From Clostridia bacterium (GTDB lineage Bacteria > Bacillota > Clostridia > Christensenellales > Aristaeellaceae): a stretch of DNA of 64,000 nucleotides. Made by a program: the position numbers and the translations under genes. The stretch is taken from NCBI GenBank assembly GCA_017395065.1, contig JAFPWH010000012.1:62001-126000 (forward strand). Reading direction: 5' to 3'. A model generated the notes under the pieces. The model did not search any database and was not told the DNA's origin. It saw only the letters and a program-made list of their open reading frames with translations. Of the stretch, positions 36,612-44,555 are shown in pieces. Numbering within the stretch: position 1 is the stretch's first letter; every line of letters starts with the position of its first letter.

Positions 36612-39533
36612 CTGATTGATCAGCTGAAGCTGATTGAACGCGTTGTACAGGTCGTCCAGCGTGTCCTCGCTGATGCCCAACGCATCGGCGATTTCGGTAT
36701 TGTTCATGCCCTGGCTCGTGAGGTTCTGAATCTGCGTGGCGATCGCGTAATATTCCGCGATCTGGCTTTCGTCGAGGCCCTGCGTGAACGAGCTGAGCTT
36801 TTGGAGATCGGGGTTCGCGCCCCAGTCCTTAAGCAGCTCGTACAGGTCGGACATCGTCTGCTGCGTTTCCTTGACTTCATCGGAATCCAGCACGGGCACG
36901 ACGAAGTTGCCCAGCGCTTCGGCGTATTCCTTGCCCGCCGCCAGGCGTTCCTGCGCGTACCACTCGTTGAGGCGGTTCAGCTCCCGCTGCCGGTCGGTCA
37001 GCCCGTCGACGCCCTTCATTTCGTCGTCCATCAGCTGGACCAGCGCGTAGCGGTCGTCGTATTCGGCGTCGATCTGCTTGTTGACCTCCGCCATGCCCTC
37101 CGCCGCCGCGACCATCGCGTCCTGGTAAATTTCGGTCGTGTCCTGTCCGGCGGTTTTGGCGCGCTCGATTGCGGCGTCTGTCTGCCGGATCAGGTTGTCA
37201 AAACCCTTGTCCGTGGGTGTGATGTTGTACTTGACGTCGATCTCCTGCCGGCGCTCGATCAGCGCGTTCAGCCGCGCAACGTCTTCGTCCGTCAGGAACG
37301 TCTCCTGCTTTTTCTTAATCAGCGCTTCGACCTGGGCGTCGATGTCGTCGAGCTCCTCCAGGTCGATCTTCATGCCGTTGTAGATGTCGTCGTAGCCGTT
37401 CTTCTGGGCGATGTCGGCGAGGTCCCGGATGCCGTCCCGCGTGGCGTCTGTCGCCGTCTTGAACGCGTCGACGTAGCTCTGCACGGTGTCGTCCGTCTCG
37501 ATCAGCTCGTCGTCCCATTCGCGCGTGAGGTTGCGCAGCCACCTGTAGGCTTCCGCCGTGTCGCTTTTGAAATTACTCACGGAAAGCCCGAAAGCGGTCA
37601 GGCCCTTGCTCGCCGTGTAGAACGTGTTCGCCGAATTGTTCTTCCAGTTGTCGGCGGCCTTATTCATGCCCTCAAGGGCCTCACGGGCCGCCTTCGCTCC
37701 GGATGCATAATCTATCAGCTTGTACGCGCCGTAGGCGACAGCGGCCGCCAGGGCCATCCACAGAGCGGGTGAGGACTTGAGCACCGCGCCCAGCCCCGTA
37801 AGCCCGCCTCCGGCAGACGCGACGGCGCCCGTGAACTTGCCCAGCGCACCGGAAACGGTTCCGATGATGCCGGTGAGCTTGCCCGCGATCGTGAGTATCG
37901 GTCCCGTGGCCGCGGCGATGGCTGCGATCTTTACGATGCGCTCCCGCGTGCCCTCGTCCATATCCTTGAGCCGGTCGACGAGCCCCTGTATCGTTTCCAG
38001 CAGAGACGTGACCGCCGGGGCCATCGTCGTAAACAGGCTGTTTGCGACTTCGCGCCCGGCGATCTTGAGCTTATTCATCGCGACGGCCGCCTGATCCGGC
38101 AGGTCGAGCGTGTTCTCGAACGTCTCGCTCACGACTTCGCCGTACTCGCTCATCGTCGCGCTGAGTTCCTCGACGCTCACGCGCCCGCTCCGGATCGCGC
38201 TGGTCATCTCCGCAGCGCCCCTTGTGCCGAAAAGCTCCATCGCGATCTGCAGCGCCTCACTCTCGGTTTTGGCGTTCTTGATCGCTTCGACGGTCGCGCG
38301 CACGGTATCGCCCGCGCTCACGCCTTCCTTGGCAGCTTCCTGCACGGCCTTGCGCAGGCCCATGATCGCCGCGGAGGCGTCGACGCCGTTGGCCTCAAAC
38401 TGCGCCAGCAGTGTGATCGCCTGGTCGAGCGACAGTCCCATCTCGATCAGGGAGGAACCGTTGCTCTTGAGTGCCCCGGTGATCGAGCTTACGCTGATTC
38501 CGGTCGTCTGGGCCACGCTTGTGATGTAGCCCAGTACGTTGCCGACCTCGGACGCGTCCACGCCGAACTTGGTCATGATCGTGTCGACGTCGTCGATCGC
38601 GCCGTTCAGGTCCGTCTTGTTGATCTTCGCAAACTTAATGAACTGTTCGCTGACTTCCTCAAGCGCCTGGCCCGTCAGCGCAAAGCGCGTATTGACCTCG
38701 CCGACTGCCGTGCCGACCTCTTCCGCAGTCGCGGGCAGCCTGCCGTAGATATTATCAAAAATCGACTGGAAAGCCTCCATCTGCTTGCCGGAGGCGCCCG
38801 TCTTGGTGACGATGATGTCGAGGCCCTCGTCGACCTCCTTGAACGCCGCAACGCTCGCAGCGCCCATCGCCGCGATCGGCGCGGTCAGGTACTTGGTGAC
38901 GTGCTTGCCGAAACCCGTCATCCGCGCCCCGGCCTCGGACGCCTTTTCGCTGAATTCCTTGAGCGCGTCGGAGGCGTTGCCCCAGGCGGATGTCTGGCGC
39001 GTGATTTCGTCGTTGGTCCTCTTGAGTTCAGCCTGCGTCGCGGAAAGCGCGGCCTTTGCATTGTTGAGGTTCGTCGTCGCAGTGCTGACCGAGTTGGCGT
39101 TGGTCTGCATCTGCCTGTTGACGGCGCTCAGCTGCCCTTCGAGCTTCTTGACCTCGGCGGCCTGCGCCTTCGCCGCGTCGCTGTTTTCGCCCTCGGAGGC
39201 GACGAGCGCAGCATACTTGGCCTTGGCGTCGTCCAGCGCCTTCGCCAGCTGCTCGTGCTTCTGGTAACTGTCCTGCAGCTTCTTTTCGGCTGCAGAAAGC
39301 GCGCGCTGGTACTGATCCACGATCTGCGCCTGCGCTTCGAGCTTCCTGGAGAGCATCGTCGCTTTGGCCTGCGCACCGTCCAGCGTCGTCTCAAAGTTAT
39401 TAACGCCCGCGCTGGCTGCCTTAAACTCGCTCTCGGCCTCTTTTATCTGCGCATTGACAGACTTGATATTTTTGGCAAAATTATCGCTGTCAAGGGATAG
39501 ATTGACAACGAGATCGCGCAAAGTATCCGGCAT
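36609..39533 (-). CDS. Tape measure protein, N-terminal part (TP901 core)
   Basis: 974 residues. A strong coiled coil spans about 20-190. The TP901-type core domain spans about 205-560 (GKHVTKYLTAPIAAMG, IKFAKINKTDLNGA, GTRGAAEMTSAI). Hydrophobic segments follow near 565-630. The tape measure sets tail length and is ejected into the host. GGGAG precedes the ATG, 15 bp after the end of the frameshifted chaperone. It stops at TAG (36609-36611) and the frame continues as the next CDS. With the amber read, the whole protein would be about 1850 residues, a normal size. Confidence 0.88.
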   Translation of the reverse strand: MPDTLRDLVVNLSLDSDNFAKNIKSVNAQIKEAESEFKAASAGVNNFETTLDGAQAKATMLSRKLEAQAQIVDQYQRALSAAEKKLQDSYQKHEQLAKALDDAKAKYAALVASEGENSDAAKAQAAEVKKLEGQLSAVNRQMQTNANSVSTATTNLNNAKAALSATQAELKRTNDEITRQTSAWGNASDALKEFSEKASEAGARMTGFGKHVTKYLTAPIAAMGAASVAAFKEVDEGLDIIVTKTGASGKQMEAFQSIFDNIYGRLPATAEEVGTAVGEVNTRFALTGQALEEVSEQFIKFAKINKTDLNGAIDDVDTIMTKFGVDASEVGNVLGYITSVAQTTGISVSSITGALKSNGSSLIEMGLSLDQAITLLAQFEANGVDASAAIMGLRKAVQEAAKEGVSAGDTVRATVEAIKNAKTESEALQIAMELFGTRGAAEMTSAIRSGRVSVEELSATMSEYGEVVSETFENTLDLPDQAAVAMNKLKIAGREVANSLFTTMAPAVTSLLETIQGLVDRLKDMDEGTRERIVKIAAIAAATGPILTIAGKLTGIIGTVSGALGKFTGAVASAGGGLTGLGAVLKSSPALWMALAAAVAYGAYKLIDYASGAKAAREALEGMNKAADNWKNNSANTFYTASKGLTAFGLSVSNFKSDTAEAYRWLRNLTREWDDELIETDDTVQSYVDAFKTATDATRDGIRDLADIAQKNGYDDIYNGMKIDLEELDDIDAQVEALIKKKQETFLTDEDVARLNALIERRQEIDVKYNITPTDKGFDNLIRQTDAAIERAKTAGQDTTEIYQDAMVAAAEGMAEVNKQIDAEYDDRYALVQLMDDEMKGVDGLTDRQRELNRLNEWYAQERLAAGKEYAEALGNFVVPVLDSDEVKETQQTMSDLYELLKDWGANPDLQKLSSFTQGLDESQIAEYYAIATQIQNLTSQGMNNTEIADALGISEDTLDDLYNAFNQLQLINQ

Positions 39534-39548
39534 GGTTTCTCACTCCCG

Positions 39549-39764
39549 TTATCGCACAGTAACCGCGGCTTTGCCGGGCTGCTGCCATATTTCATCAATG
39601 TAACGCTTCTTGGGCTCTTTCTCTTTCCTGATGGCCCATGCGCGCAAATGCAGGTAGCCCAGAATGTCCATCTCGTCGATGTCATTCATGCGCCAGCCCG
39701 CTTTAAGTAGTCCGTCGTAGAGGTTGTAGATGTAATCCGACAGCGTTACGTCCTCGTCTTTCCT
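39549..39764 (-). CDS. Tail chaperone extension reached by -1 frameshift (gpT-like)
   Basis: A second reading frame of about 70 codons starts at the end of the chaperone gene and ends in TAA at 39549-39551. It codes DYIYNLYDGLLKAGW, NDIDEMDILGYLHLRAW and RKEKEPKKRYIDEIW, the ending typical of gpGT-type tail chaperones in Firmicute phages. It has no start codon with a ribosome site. The likely slip site is AGGAAAG at 39758-39764 (minus strand), close to the lambda GGGAAAG. The fusion protein would bind the tape measure during tail assembly. Confidence 0.8.
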   Translation of the reverse strand, partial: RKDEDVTLSDYIYNLYDGLLKAGWRMNDIDEMDILGYLHLRAWAIRKEKEPKKRYIDEIWQQPGKAAVTVR

Positions 39765-40120
39765 TTCCGCGCTGTCGGCGTCATAGGGAACTCGGTCAGC
39801 GTCTGCGTCGTCTGCGCGTTGACCATCAGGATCGCAAAGCCGACGTCGTGCATCATGTTGTCGACGGGGTAATTATCGTAAAACTCCGCCGGGGTGAACT
39901 GATTGTTGAACAGCACACAGAACCACCGGACCATAACGTCCAGCGCCTGCTGTATGTTCAGCTTCTGATCCTCTTCGGTCAGCTCCTCGCCGGCTTCGAC
40001 CTTCGCAGCCAGGGCACAGACCTTTGCGTACATCTTCGACGCTTCGCTGATCTCCCTGAATGCGCGTCCCTTGATATAGTCGACGTGGTATTCCTTGTCT
40101 CCGAGCTTGCATGTAACCAT
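39746..40120 (-). CDS. Tail assembly chaperone (gpG-like)
   Basis: A 124-residue helical protein (KGRAFREISEASKMYAKV, LNIQQALDVMVRWFCVLF) lying between the tail tube and tape measure genes, where all siphoviruses carry a chaperone. AGGAGG precedes the ATG. It ends at TAA 39746, but a -1 shift at 39758-39764 would add the gpT-like extension. Together they hold the tape measure and recruit tube protein. Confidence 0.8.
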   Translation of the reverse strand: MVTCKLGDKEYHVDYIKGRAFREISEASKMYAKVCALAAKVEAGEELTEEDQKLNIQQALDVMVRWFCVLFNNQFTPAEFYDNYPVDNMMHDVGFAILMVNAQTTQTLTEFPMTPTARKGKTRT

Positions 40121-40180
40121 GGATACGACCTCCTAAAAATTAAAGCGCGGAAGGACAACGTCGATCCGCGCTTGCTTGTG

Positions 40181-40519
40181 TTATGTCGGGGTGGATTGGT
40201 CGACGGTAACGCCGATCGTTGCGGTCGCCGTCTTGAACGGCCCGGGAATGACGCCGACCTGCACAGTTACCGTGACGATCGTCGCGCCGTTCGCCTTCGG
40301 GGTTATCCGTACGCCGCTGCTAATCGTGCCGCCCGGCACTTTGTCGCCCTGCCAGTTAGACAGAGTTTCCACCGTCGCAATGGACGTGTCGTCGGATTGT
40401 GCGCCAAATATGATTTGCGTGGTGCCGTCCTGGAAATCACCGGGTAGTGTCAGGGAGACAGCCACGAGGTCCGGGGTCTGCGTAAGCGCCAACTCCGACG
40501 GGTTGACGCTTACGCTCAT
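40181..40519 (-). CDS. Ig-like domain, probable frameshifted extension of the tail tube
   Basis: A 112-residue beta-rich domain of BIG2-like type (SVSVNPSELALTQTPDLVAV, TIATVETLSNW-like strands, GVRITPKANGATIVTVTVQV). Its ATG overlaps the stop of the tail tube gene by one base and no ribosome site precedes it. Read in the -1 frame, CCC TTA ATG continues directly from the last codons of the tube gene. It may be made only as a tube-Ig fusion on part of the subunits and decorate the tail surface. Confidence 0.7.
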   Translation of the reverse strand: MSVSVNPSELALTQTPDLVAVSLTLPGDFQDGTTQIIFGAQSDDTSIATVETLSNWQGDKVPGGTISSGVRITPKANGATIVTVTVQVGVIPGPFKTATATIGVTVDQSTPT

Positions 40520-41130
40520 TAAGGGGTTACGGTAGGAGTGTACACGCTCGTCAGGAACGTGGCGGCATTCGCCGCGGTGAAGCCGTTTTCACCTTCGTCC
40601 GCGGTGGCCTGGCAGTAGTTGTCGTAGGTGCGCTTGATCGCGGTGAACTCGATGGTGCCGGTCCTGCGGTTGATGTTGGGGCCTTCCTTGGTGCCGTAGT
40701 TTTCCTGAATGGGCTTGGCACGGCACTTGAACAGCCACACGTAGCGGAACTTGTGGTTGGTCTTCTCACTCTTGAAGCCCAGGGCGAAGTAACCGGGCTT
40801 ATCATTCGCGTTGCGAACGAGCACGCCGTTATCGTCCAGGGTGTTGTTCAGAAGCATCTCCTGAATGGCGAGCGGGATGTCGACCATGTTCATCGTGACG
40901 GTGATCTCGGGATCGGGATACAGCGCGTCAAACTCGATGTCGTCGGCGTACTGGATGTCCGCCTCGTTGTTGCCGGGGTTGATGGTCGCTTCGATGGCGC
41001 CGGCCATCAGCTGCAGATCACCGTAGGTAACGCCGGTGGTATCGTCCTTGGTGACAGGCGCGATCACGACGTTCTTGAGGCCGATAGTGCTGTGCACGGC
41101 CGGAGAAGCAGTGGGATTATTCGTAGGCAT
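40519..41130 (-). CDS. Major tail tube protein (phi13 type)
   Basis: A 203-residue protein that stacks in rings to form the tail tube. Family marks are STIGLKNVVIAPV, GAIEATINPG, IQYADDIEFDALYPDPEIT, FRYVWLFKCRAKP and TADEGENGF. AAAGGAGA precedes the ATG. It lies between head-tail joining genes and the chaperone. It ends ...ACC CCT TAA, a run of Cs at the stop that allows P-site slippage into the Ig-like frame. A paralogue lies at 26913-27632. Confidence 0.9.
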   Translation of the reverse strand: MPTNNPTASPAVHSTIGLKNVVIAPVTKDDTTGVTYGDLQLMAGAIEATINPGNNEADIQYADDIEFDALYPDPEITVTMNMVDIPLAIQEMLLNNTLDDNGVLVRNANDKPGYFALGFKSEKTNHKFRYVWLFKCRAKPIQENYGTKEGPNINRRTGTIEFTAIKRTYDNYCQATADEGENGFTAANAATFLTSVYTPTVTP

Positions 41131-41171
41131 AGTCTTATCTCCTTTGCTTAGTTTATATCGTAGCGGTTTCG

Positions 41172-41603
41172 TTACTTCTTCCTCGCGTCTATGGCCTGCT
41201 GAAGCATTGATCGCATACGGCCATAGGCTTCCTCTTTGCCTTCATCGAAGGCGGGTCTTACAAACGGGTGCGCCGGAGCAGGGTGTGGTCCGCCATGGCC
41301 GTACTCGACAGGGTTGGAATACTTTGCGCCGGCCTCAGAGCGCTTTACGCCGATCTGCACGGACCAGCCGCCGCTTCTGCGCTTGATCACATTCCCGATC
41401 CGGATGCTGTTGAGCAGCACATGGCTTCTGGGCTTCGGATCAGTGGAGGCATTCCGGATCATGCGGTCCAGGATGGGCTGCGCGCCAGCCTGCAGCACGT
41501 AGCGCGTGACTTTCCCGCAATGGCTGTCATTGGCATATAGCTCGTCGGCTAAAGCGGTCAGTTCGGAGGTCAGATCGGTAAAGCCTGCCGTTTCAATCCC
41601 CAT
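41172..41603 (-). CDS. HK97 gp10-like head-tail protein
   Basis: A 143-residue protein. The start MGIETAG at 41603 has GGAGG upstream; the open frame further upstream is a shadow over the neighbouring gene. The C-terminus (NPVEYGHGGPHPAPAHPFVRP, residues about 100-120) is the signature of HK97 gp10 family proteins, which act in head-tail joining. It overlaps the next gene by 11 bp. Confidence 0.85.
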   Translation of the reverse strand: MGIETAGFTDLTSELTALADELYANDSHCGKVTRYVLQAGAQPILDRMIRNASTDPKPRSHVLLNSIRIGNVIKRRSGGWSVQIGVKRSEAGAKYSNPVEYGHGGPHPAPAHPFVRPAFDEGKEEAYGRMRSMLQQAIDARKK

Positions 41604-41949
41604 CGCTTGACACCTCCGTCGGCATGTCGAGCACCCACGTCCAGGCGACCAGTGTCTGCTCGGTTGATTCGTCGTGCGTGGTGCTCTCCGCGTCCATGCC
41701 AAAGTCGGCGCTCCGCATCGCAGCGCGTACCTTGAGCTTGTCGCTTTCGGGATCCGTCTTCGTCCACATGTTCAGATACACGTAAAGCGTGTATCTTTGC
41801 GGCACATCGTCATAGTGCTGGGATTCATACAGCCGGGTCGTGTACACGAGGTAGGTCTCCGGAGGCACCGGGTACTGATCAGTCACGCGCCAGGTAAGCG
41901 GATAGGCGGGAATGCCCGTCACAGCCAGCGCGTCTTGTACGATCTTCAT
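41593..41949 (-). CDS. Tail terminator-type protein
   Basis: A 118-residue protein in the usual slot between gp10-like and tail tube genes. It has the pattern of tail completion/terminator proteins (VTDQYPVPPETYLVYT, QRYTLYVYLNMWT). Such proteins form the ring that ends tube growth. The adjoining stops and starts overlap, showing co-translation. Confidence 0.65.
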   Translation of the reverse strand: MKIVQDALAVTGIPAYPLTWRVTDQYPVPPETYLVYTTRLYESQHYDDVPQRYTLYVYLNMWTKTDPESDKLKVRAAMRSADFGMDAESTTHDESTEQTLVAWTWVLDMPTEVSSDGD

Positions 41950-42297
41950 TTACCTGACCCCCTCGACCTTTTTGGTGAACAGTTCCAGATAAGCGCGGTT
42001 GAAACCGACGTTTCCGATCTGCACGATCTCGTGGCGCTCATCCTCATACAGCACGGTCATTCCGACCTTGACGTCATCGCGCCAGCGGATATGGAACCTG
42101 AGCCCGACCGTCGATATGTCGGTATCGGCTGCATGTCCGTAACTCGAAGACGCGTCCTTTACCCCTGCCCATATCTGACGGCACACAACATCATCGCGCG
42201 CGACCGGATAGCCGTTTTCGTTGAGATCGTTCACGACGTGCACGATGTCGATCAGCTTGTCCAGTTCGCCCGGATGCGGCGTATAATTCGTTGCCAT
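41950..42297 (-). CDS. Head closure protein (SPP1 gp16-like)
   Basis: A 115-residue beta-barrel protein with the family layout: GELDKLIDIVHVV, CRQIWAGVKDASSSYGHAA, and RWRDDVKVGMTVLYEDERHEIV. It closes the capsid channel after packaging. AGGTGAT precedes the ATG. It directly abuts the tail terminator gene. Confidence 0.85.
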   Translation of the reverse strand: MATNYTPHPGELDKLIDIVHVVNDLNENGYPVARDDVVCRQIWAGVKDASSSYGHAADTDISTVGLRFHIRWRDDVKVGMTVLYEDERHEIVQIGNVGFNRAYLELFTKKVEGVR

Positions 42298-42308
42298 CAG
42301 ACATCACC

Positions 42309-42590
42309 TCAGAAGAATTTGTCCAGATTGCGGTAAGGGTACAAAAGCGCGTGAAAGGCCGTCATCATCGTTTCATAGGCCGTTTTGTCACTGTTGTCCC
42401 TGACCTCGTAAAAGTGCGACGCAAACAGCATGATTGCCAGCCTGACCGGCTCGGGCTCGCCCTCAAACGCCGTCAGGTGGCAATAATCCAGCGCGGCGGC
42501 TTGCGCTTGCGCAATCAGGGAGGACAGCAGCGTGTCCTCCCAATCATGCTGTATGCGCAGGTGAGCCTTAAGCTCCGCAAGCGTTACCAT
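42309..42590 (-). CDS. Head-tail connector protein (gp6-like)
   Basis: A 93-residue helical protein: VTLAELKAHLRIQHDWEDTL, then LIAQAQAAALDYCH and PVRLAIMLFASHFYEVRD. These are the family marks of the HK97 gp6/SPP1 gp15-like connector that sits under the portal ring. AGGAGG precedes the ATG. Confidence 0.88.
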   Translation of the reverse strand: MVTLAELKAHLRIQHDWEDTLLSSLIAQAQAAALDYCHLTAFEGEPEPVRLAIMLFASHFYEVRDNSDKTAYETMMTAFHALLYPYRNLDKFF

Positions 42591-42603
42591 GCGTTACGCC
42601 TCC

Positions 42604-43797
42604 TTAGGTGGACGAGGCGACCTTCAGCAGCTTGATGCCCTCGGAGAGGATCAGCTTGGCGTCGAGGCGCTCGGTGGCGATGTAGCCGACCTGGCCGTTG
42701 GTGGCGTAGAGCTCGTTGAGGCGCTGCACGGTGCGGCCCATGCGGTCGCCGATCCAGTAGCTCTTGAAGTCGCCGAACGCGACGATCAGGGCCTCGGATG
42801 CGAAGGTGGGCACGTAGGGGCTGGTGTACAGCTCATAGCCCAGCAGGCGGTCGGGCTGGCCGGCCTGCATGGAGGGCTGCCACATGTACGCCTTGTTCTC
42901 GTCCACGAGCTTGCGCACCTGGGCGACGGTCGCGTCGTTCATGAGGAACTTCGCGTTCTTGCGATAGGGGCTCTTAAGGCTGTAGACCAAATCGATCAGG
43001 TCGTCGGCCTTGATGGCGCTGGTGGTCGCGGTGGTCGCGCCTACGGGAGCGCCGCCGTTGGCAGAGGCGATGAACAGGCCGGTGGGCTTGCCGGTGCCGT
43101 TGCCGACGCAGAAGGCTTCCTCTTCAGCCGCAGCGAAGGCACGGCTGAATTCGTCGATCAGGTAGGCTTCGATGTCGAAAGCGGCATCCTGGATCAGCTC
43201 GATGCTGGCGCGCGCAAGATCGGTCAGCTTGAAAGCGTCGAGGGTCTTCTGCGCGAAGGTGGGATTGCTCTCGGTGTAGGCGGCGTTCTCAGCCGTCCAG
43301 GTGGCGACGGAATGGGTCGCGGCGAGAGGGATTTTGCGCTCGTTCTGCGTGTTGATGACGGTTGCGAGCTTGCGGATCACGTTCTCTTCGGCCAGATCGC
43401 TGATCAGACGACGCTCGAACTCGGTGGGAACCAGATAGCCGCCGTCGGCGTTGGTGCCCTCGCTCAGCACGTTGTGCACCAGCACACGGCCGCGCAGGTG
43501 GTTCTCGAAGTCGGCCTTGTACTCGTTGGAGGCGCGGCCGGTCTTGTTCTCGGTGCCCTTGGCGGGAGCGCCTACGAGCGCCGCAGAGGTGGCCTTGTTC
43601 ATTTCGGCCTCGATGGCGGCGGCGCGCTCTTCGCGCTGGATCTCATTGGTCAGCTTGTTGAGATCGGCCTCAGCCTTCTGGTAGGAAGCGTCATCTTCGG
43701 CGCTCAGGCAGCCGTTGGCGTCCCTGTGGGTGTCCAGGAAGTTCTGCATGAACTTCCACTGCGCAGCACGCTTGGAGTAGAGTTCGTTGATGGTCAT
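42604..43797 (-). CDS. Major capsid protein (HK97 fold)
   Basis: A 397-residue shell protein. Residues 1-105 are a charged helical delta region that the prohead protease probably removes. The HK97-type core begins near GTNADGGYLVPTEFERRLI and includes LAAATHSVATWTAENAAYTE-like strands, the YLIDEFSRAFAAAEEEAF helix and GNGTGKPTGLF. AAAGGAGC precedes the ATG. The order protease-capsid-connector is the classical one. Confidence 0.93.
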   Translation of the reverse strand: MTINELYSKRAAQWKFMQNFLDTHRDANGCLSAEDDASYQKAEADLNKLTNEIQREERAAAIEAEMNKATSAALVGAPAKGTENKTGRASNEYKADFENHLRGRVLVHNVLSEGTNADGGYLVPTEFERRLISDLAEENVIRKLATVINTQNERKIPLAATHSVATWTAENAAYTESNPTFAQKTLDAFKLTDLARASIELIQDAAFDIEAYLIDEFSRAFAAAEEEAFCVGNGTGKPTGLFIASANGGAPVGATTATTSAIKADDLIDLVYSLKSPYRKNAKFLMNDATVAQVRKLVDENKAYMWQPSMQAGQPDRLLGYELYTSPYVPTFASEALIVAFGDFKSYWIGDRMGRTVQRLNELYATNGQVGYIATERLDAKLILSEGIKLLKVASST

Positions 43798-43838
43798 GTT
43801 TTTAGCTCCTTTCGATTGTCTGTGTTTCGGTGGGATGA

Positions 43839-44555
43839 TTAAAGCAGCTCAATAAGCTGCTTCATGAGGTCGTCGACCTTGCGGCCGACGGGCTTCGGGG
43901 GTTCAGCCGGCGCAGGCGCCGGGGCTTTCGCGCGCATCTTGCACGCGATCGCGCGGTCCACGCTGTGCGCCGCGAACTCAAGCGCTTCGTCTTCGCTGTG
44001 CTGCCGAACTTCGTCGGTCAGCATACCGTCGGCGAAACCGAGTTCGATGGCGCGCTTGGCGTTCATCCAGGTCTCATCTTCCATCATGTGCCCGAGCTGC
44101 ACTTCGCTCAGCCCCGTGCGCAGATGGTAAGCGTTGATGATGGACTGCTTGACTTCGTCGAGCATCTGACACGCCTTTTCCATCTCGTTGTGATCGCCGA
44201 AAGCGATCGTCGACGGATTGTGTATCATCATCAGCGCGGTCGGTGCCATATAGACCTTGTTGCCTGCCATGGCGATGACGCTGGCGGCGGAGGCCGCGAT
44301 ACCGTCGATCTTCACGGTCACGTTGCCCGGATGCTCCCACAGCATGGTATAGATCTGACTGGCCGCGATGCAATCGCCGCCGGGACTGTTGAGCCACAGC
44401 ACGAAGTCGCCCTTGATCTTATCCAGATCATCGCGGAAGGCCGCGGGCGTCACGTCGTCGTCAAACCAGCTTTCGGCGGCAATCGTGCCGTCGATCACCA
44501 GCTCAGGCAGATCGTCTTCGTTCCTGGGCGCGATCCAGTTCCAAAACTTGGTCAT
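43839..44555 (-). CDS. ClpP-like prohead protease
   Basis: A 238-residue serine protease of the ClpP/crotonase fold. Catalytic Ser89 lies in GIAASAAS and His112 in MMIHNP. An oxyanion loop LNSPGGD precedes them. A Pro/Ala-rich linker and a short helix form the C-terminus. It matures the capsid by cutting the delta region. GGAGG lies upstream, inside the end of the portal gene (4-bp overlap). Confidence 0.92.
   Translation of the reverse strand: MTKFWNWIAPRNEDDLPELVIDGTIAAESWFDDDVTPAAFRDDLDKIKGDFVLWLNSPGGDCIAASQIYTMLWEHPGNVTVKIDGIAASAASVIAMAGNKVYMAPTALMMIHNPSTIAFGDHNEMEKACQMLDEVKQSIINAYHLRTGLSEVQLGHMMEDETWMNAKRAIELGFADGMLTDEVRQHSEDEALEFAAHSVDRAIACKMRAKAPAPAPAEPPKPVGRKVDDLMKQLIELL

Noticed and set aside
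36597..36620. Phage-wide recoding of TAG to glutamine
   Set aside because: TAG ends the gene at 22252 just before another gene with its own ribosome site, ends the helicase gene at 62147, and ends a host gene at 2046.
34935..37772. Long plus-strand open frame (945 codons) opposite the tape measure
   Set aside because: Shadow of the tape measure gene in GC-rich DNA; low-complexity Arg/Val/Leu product with no family match.
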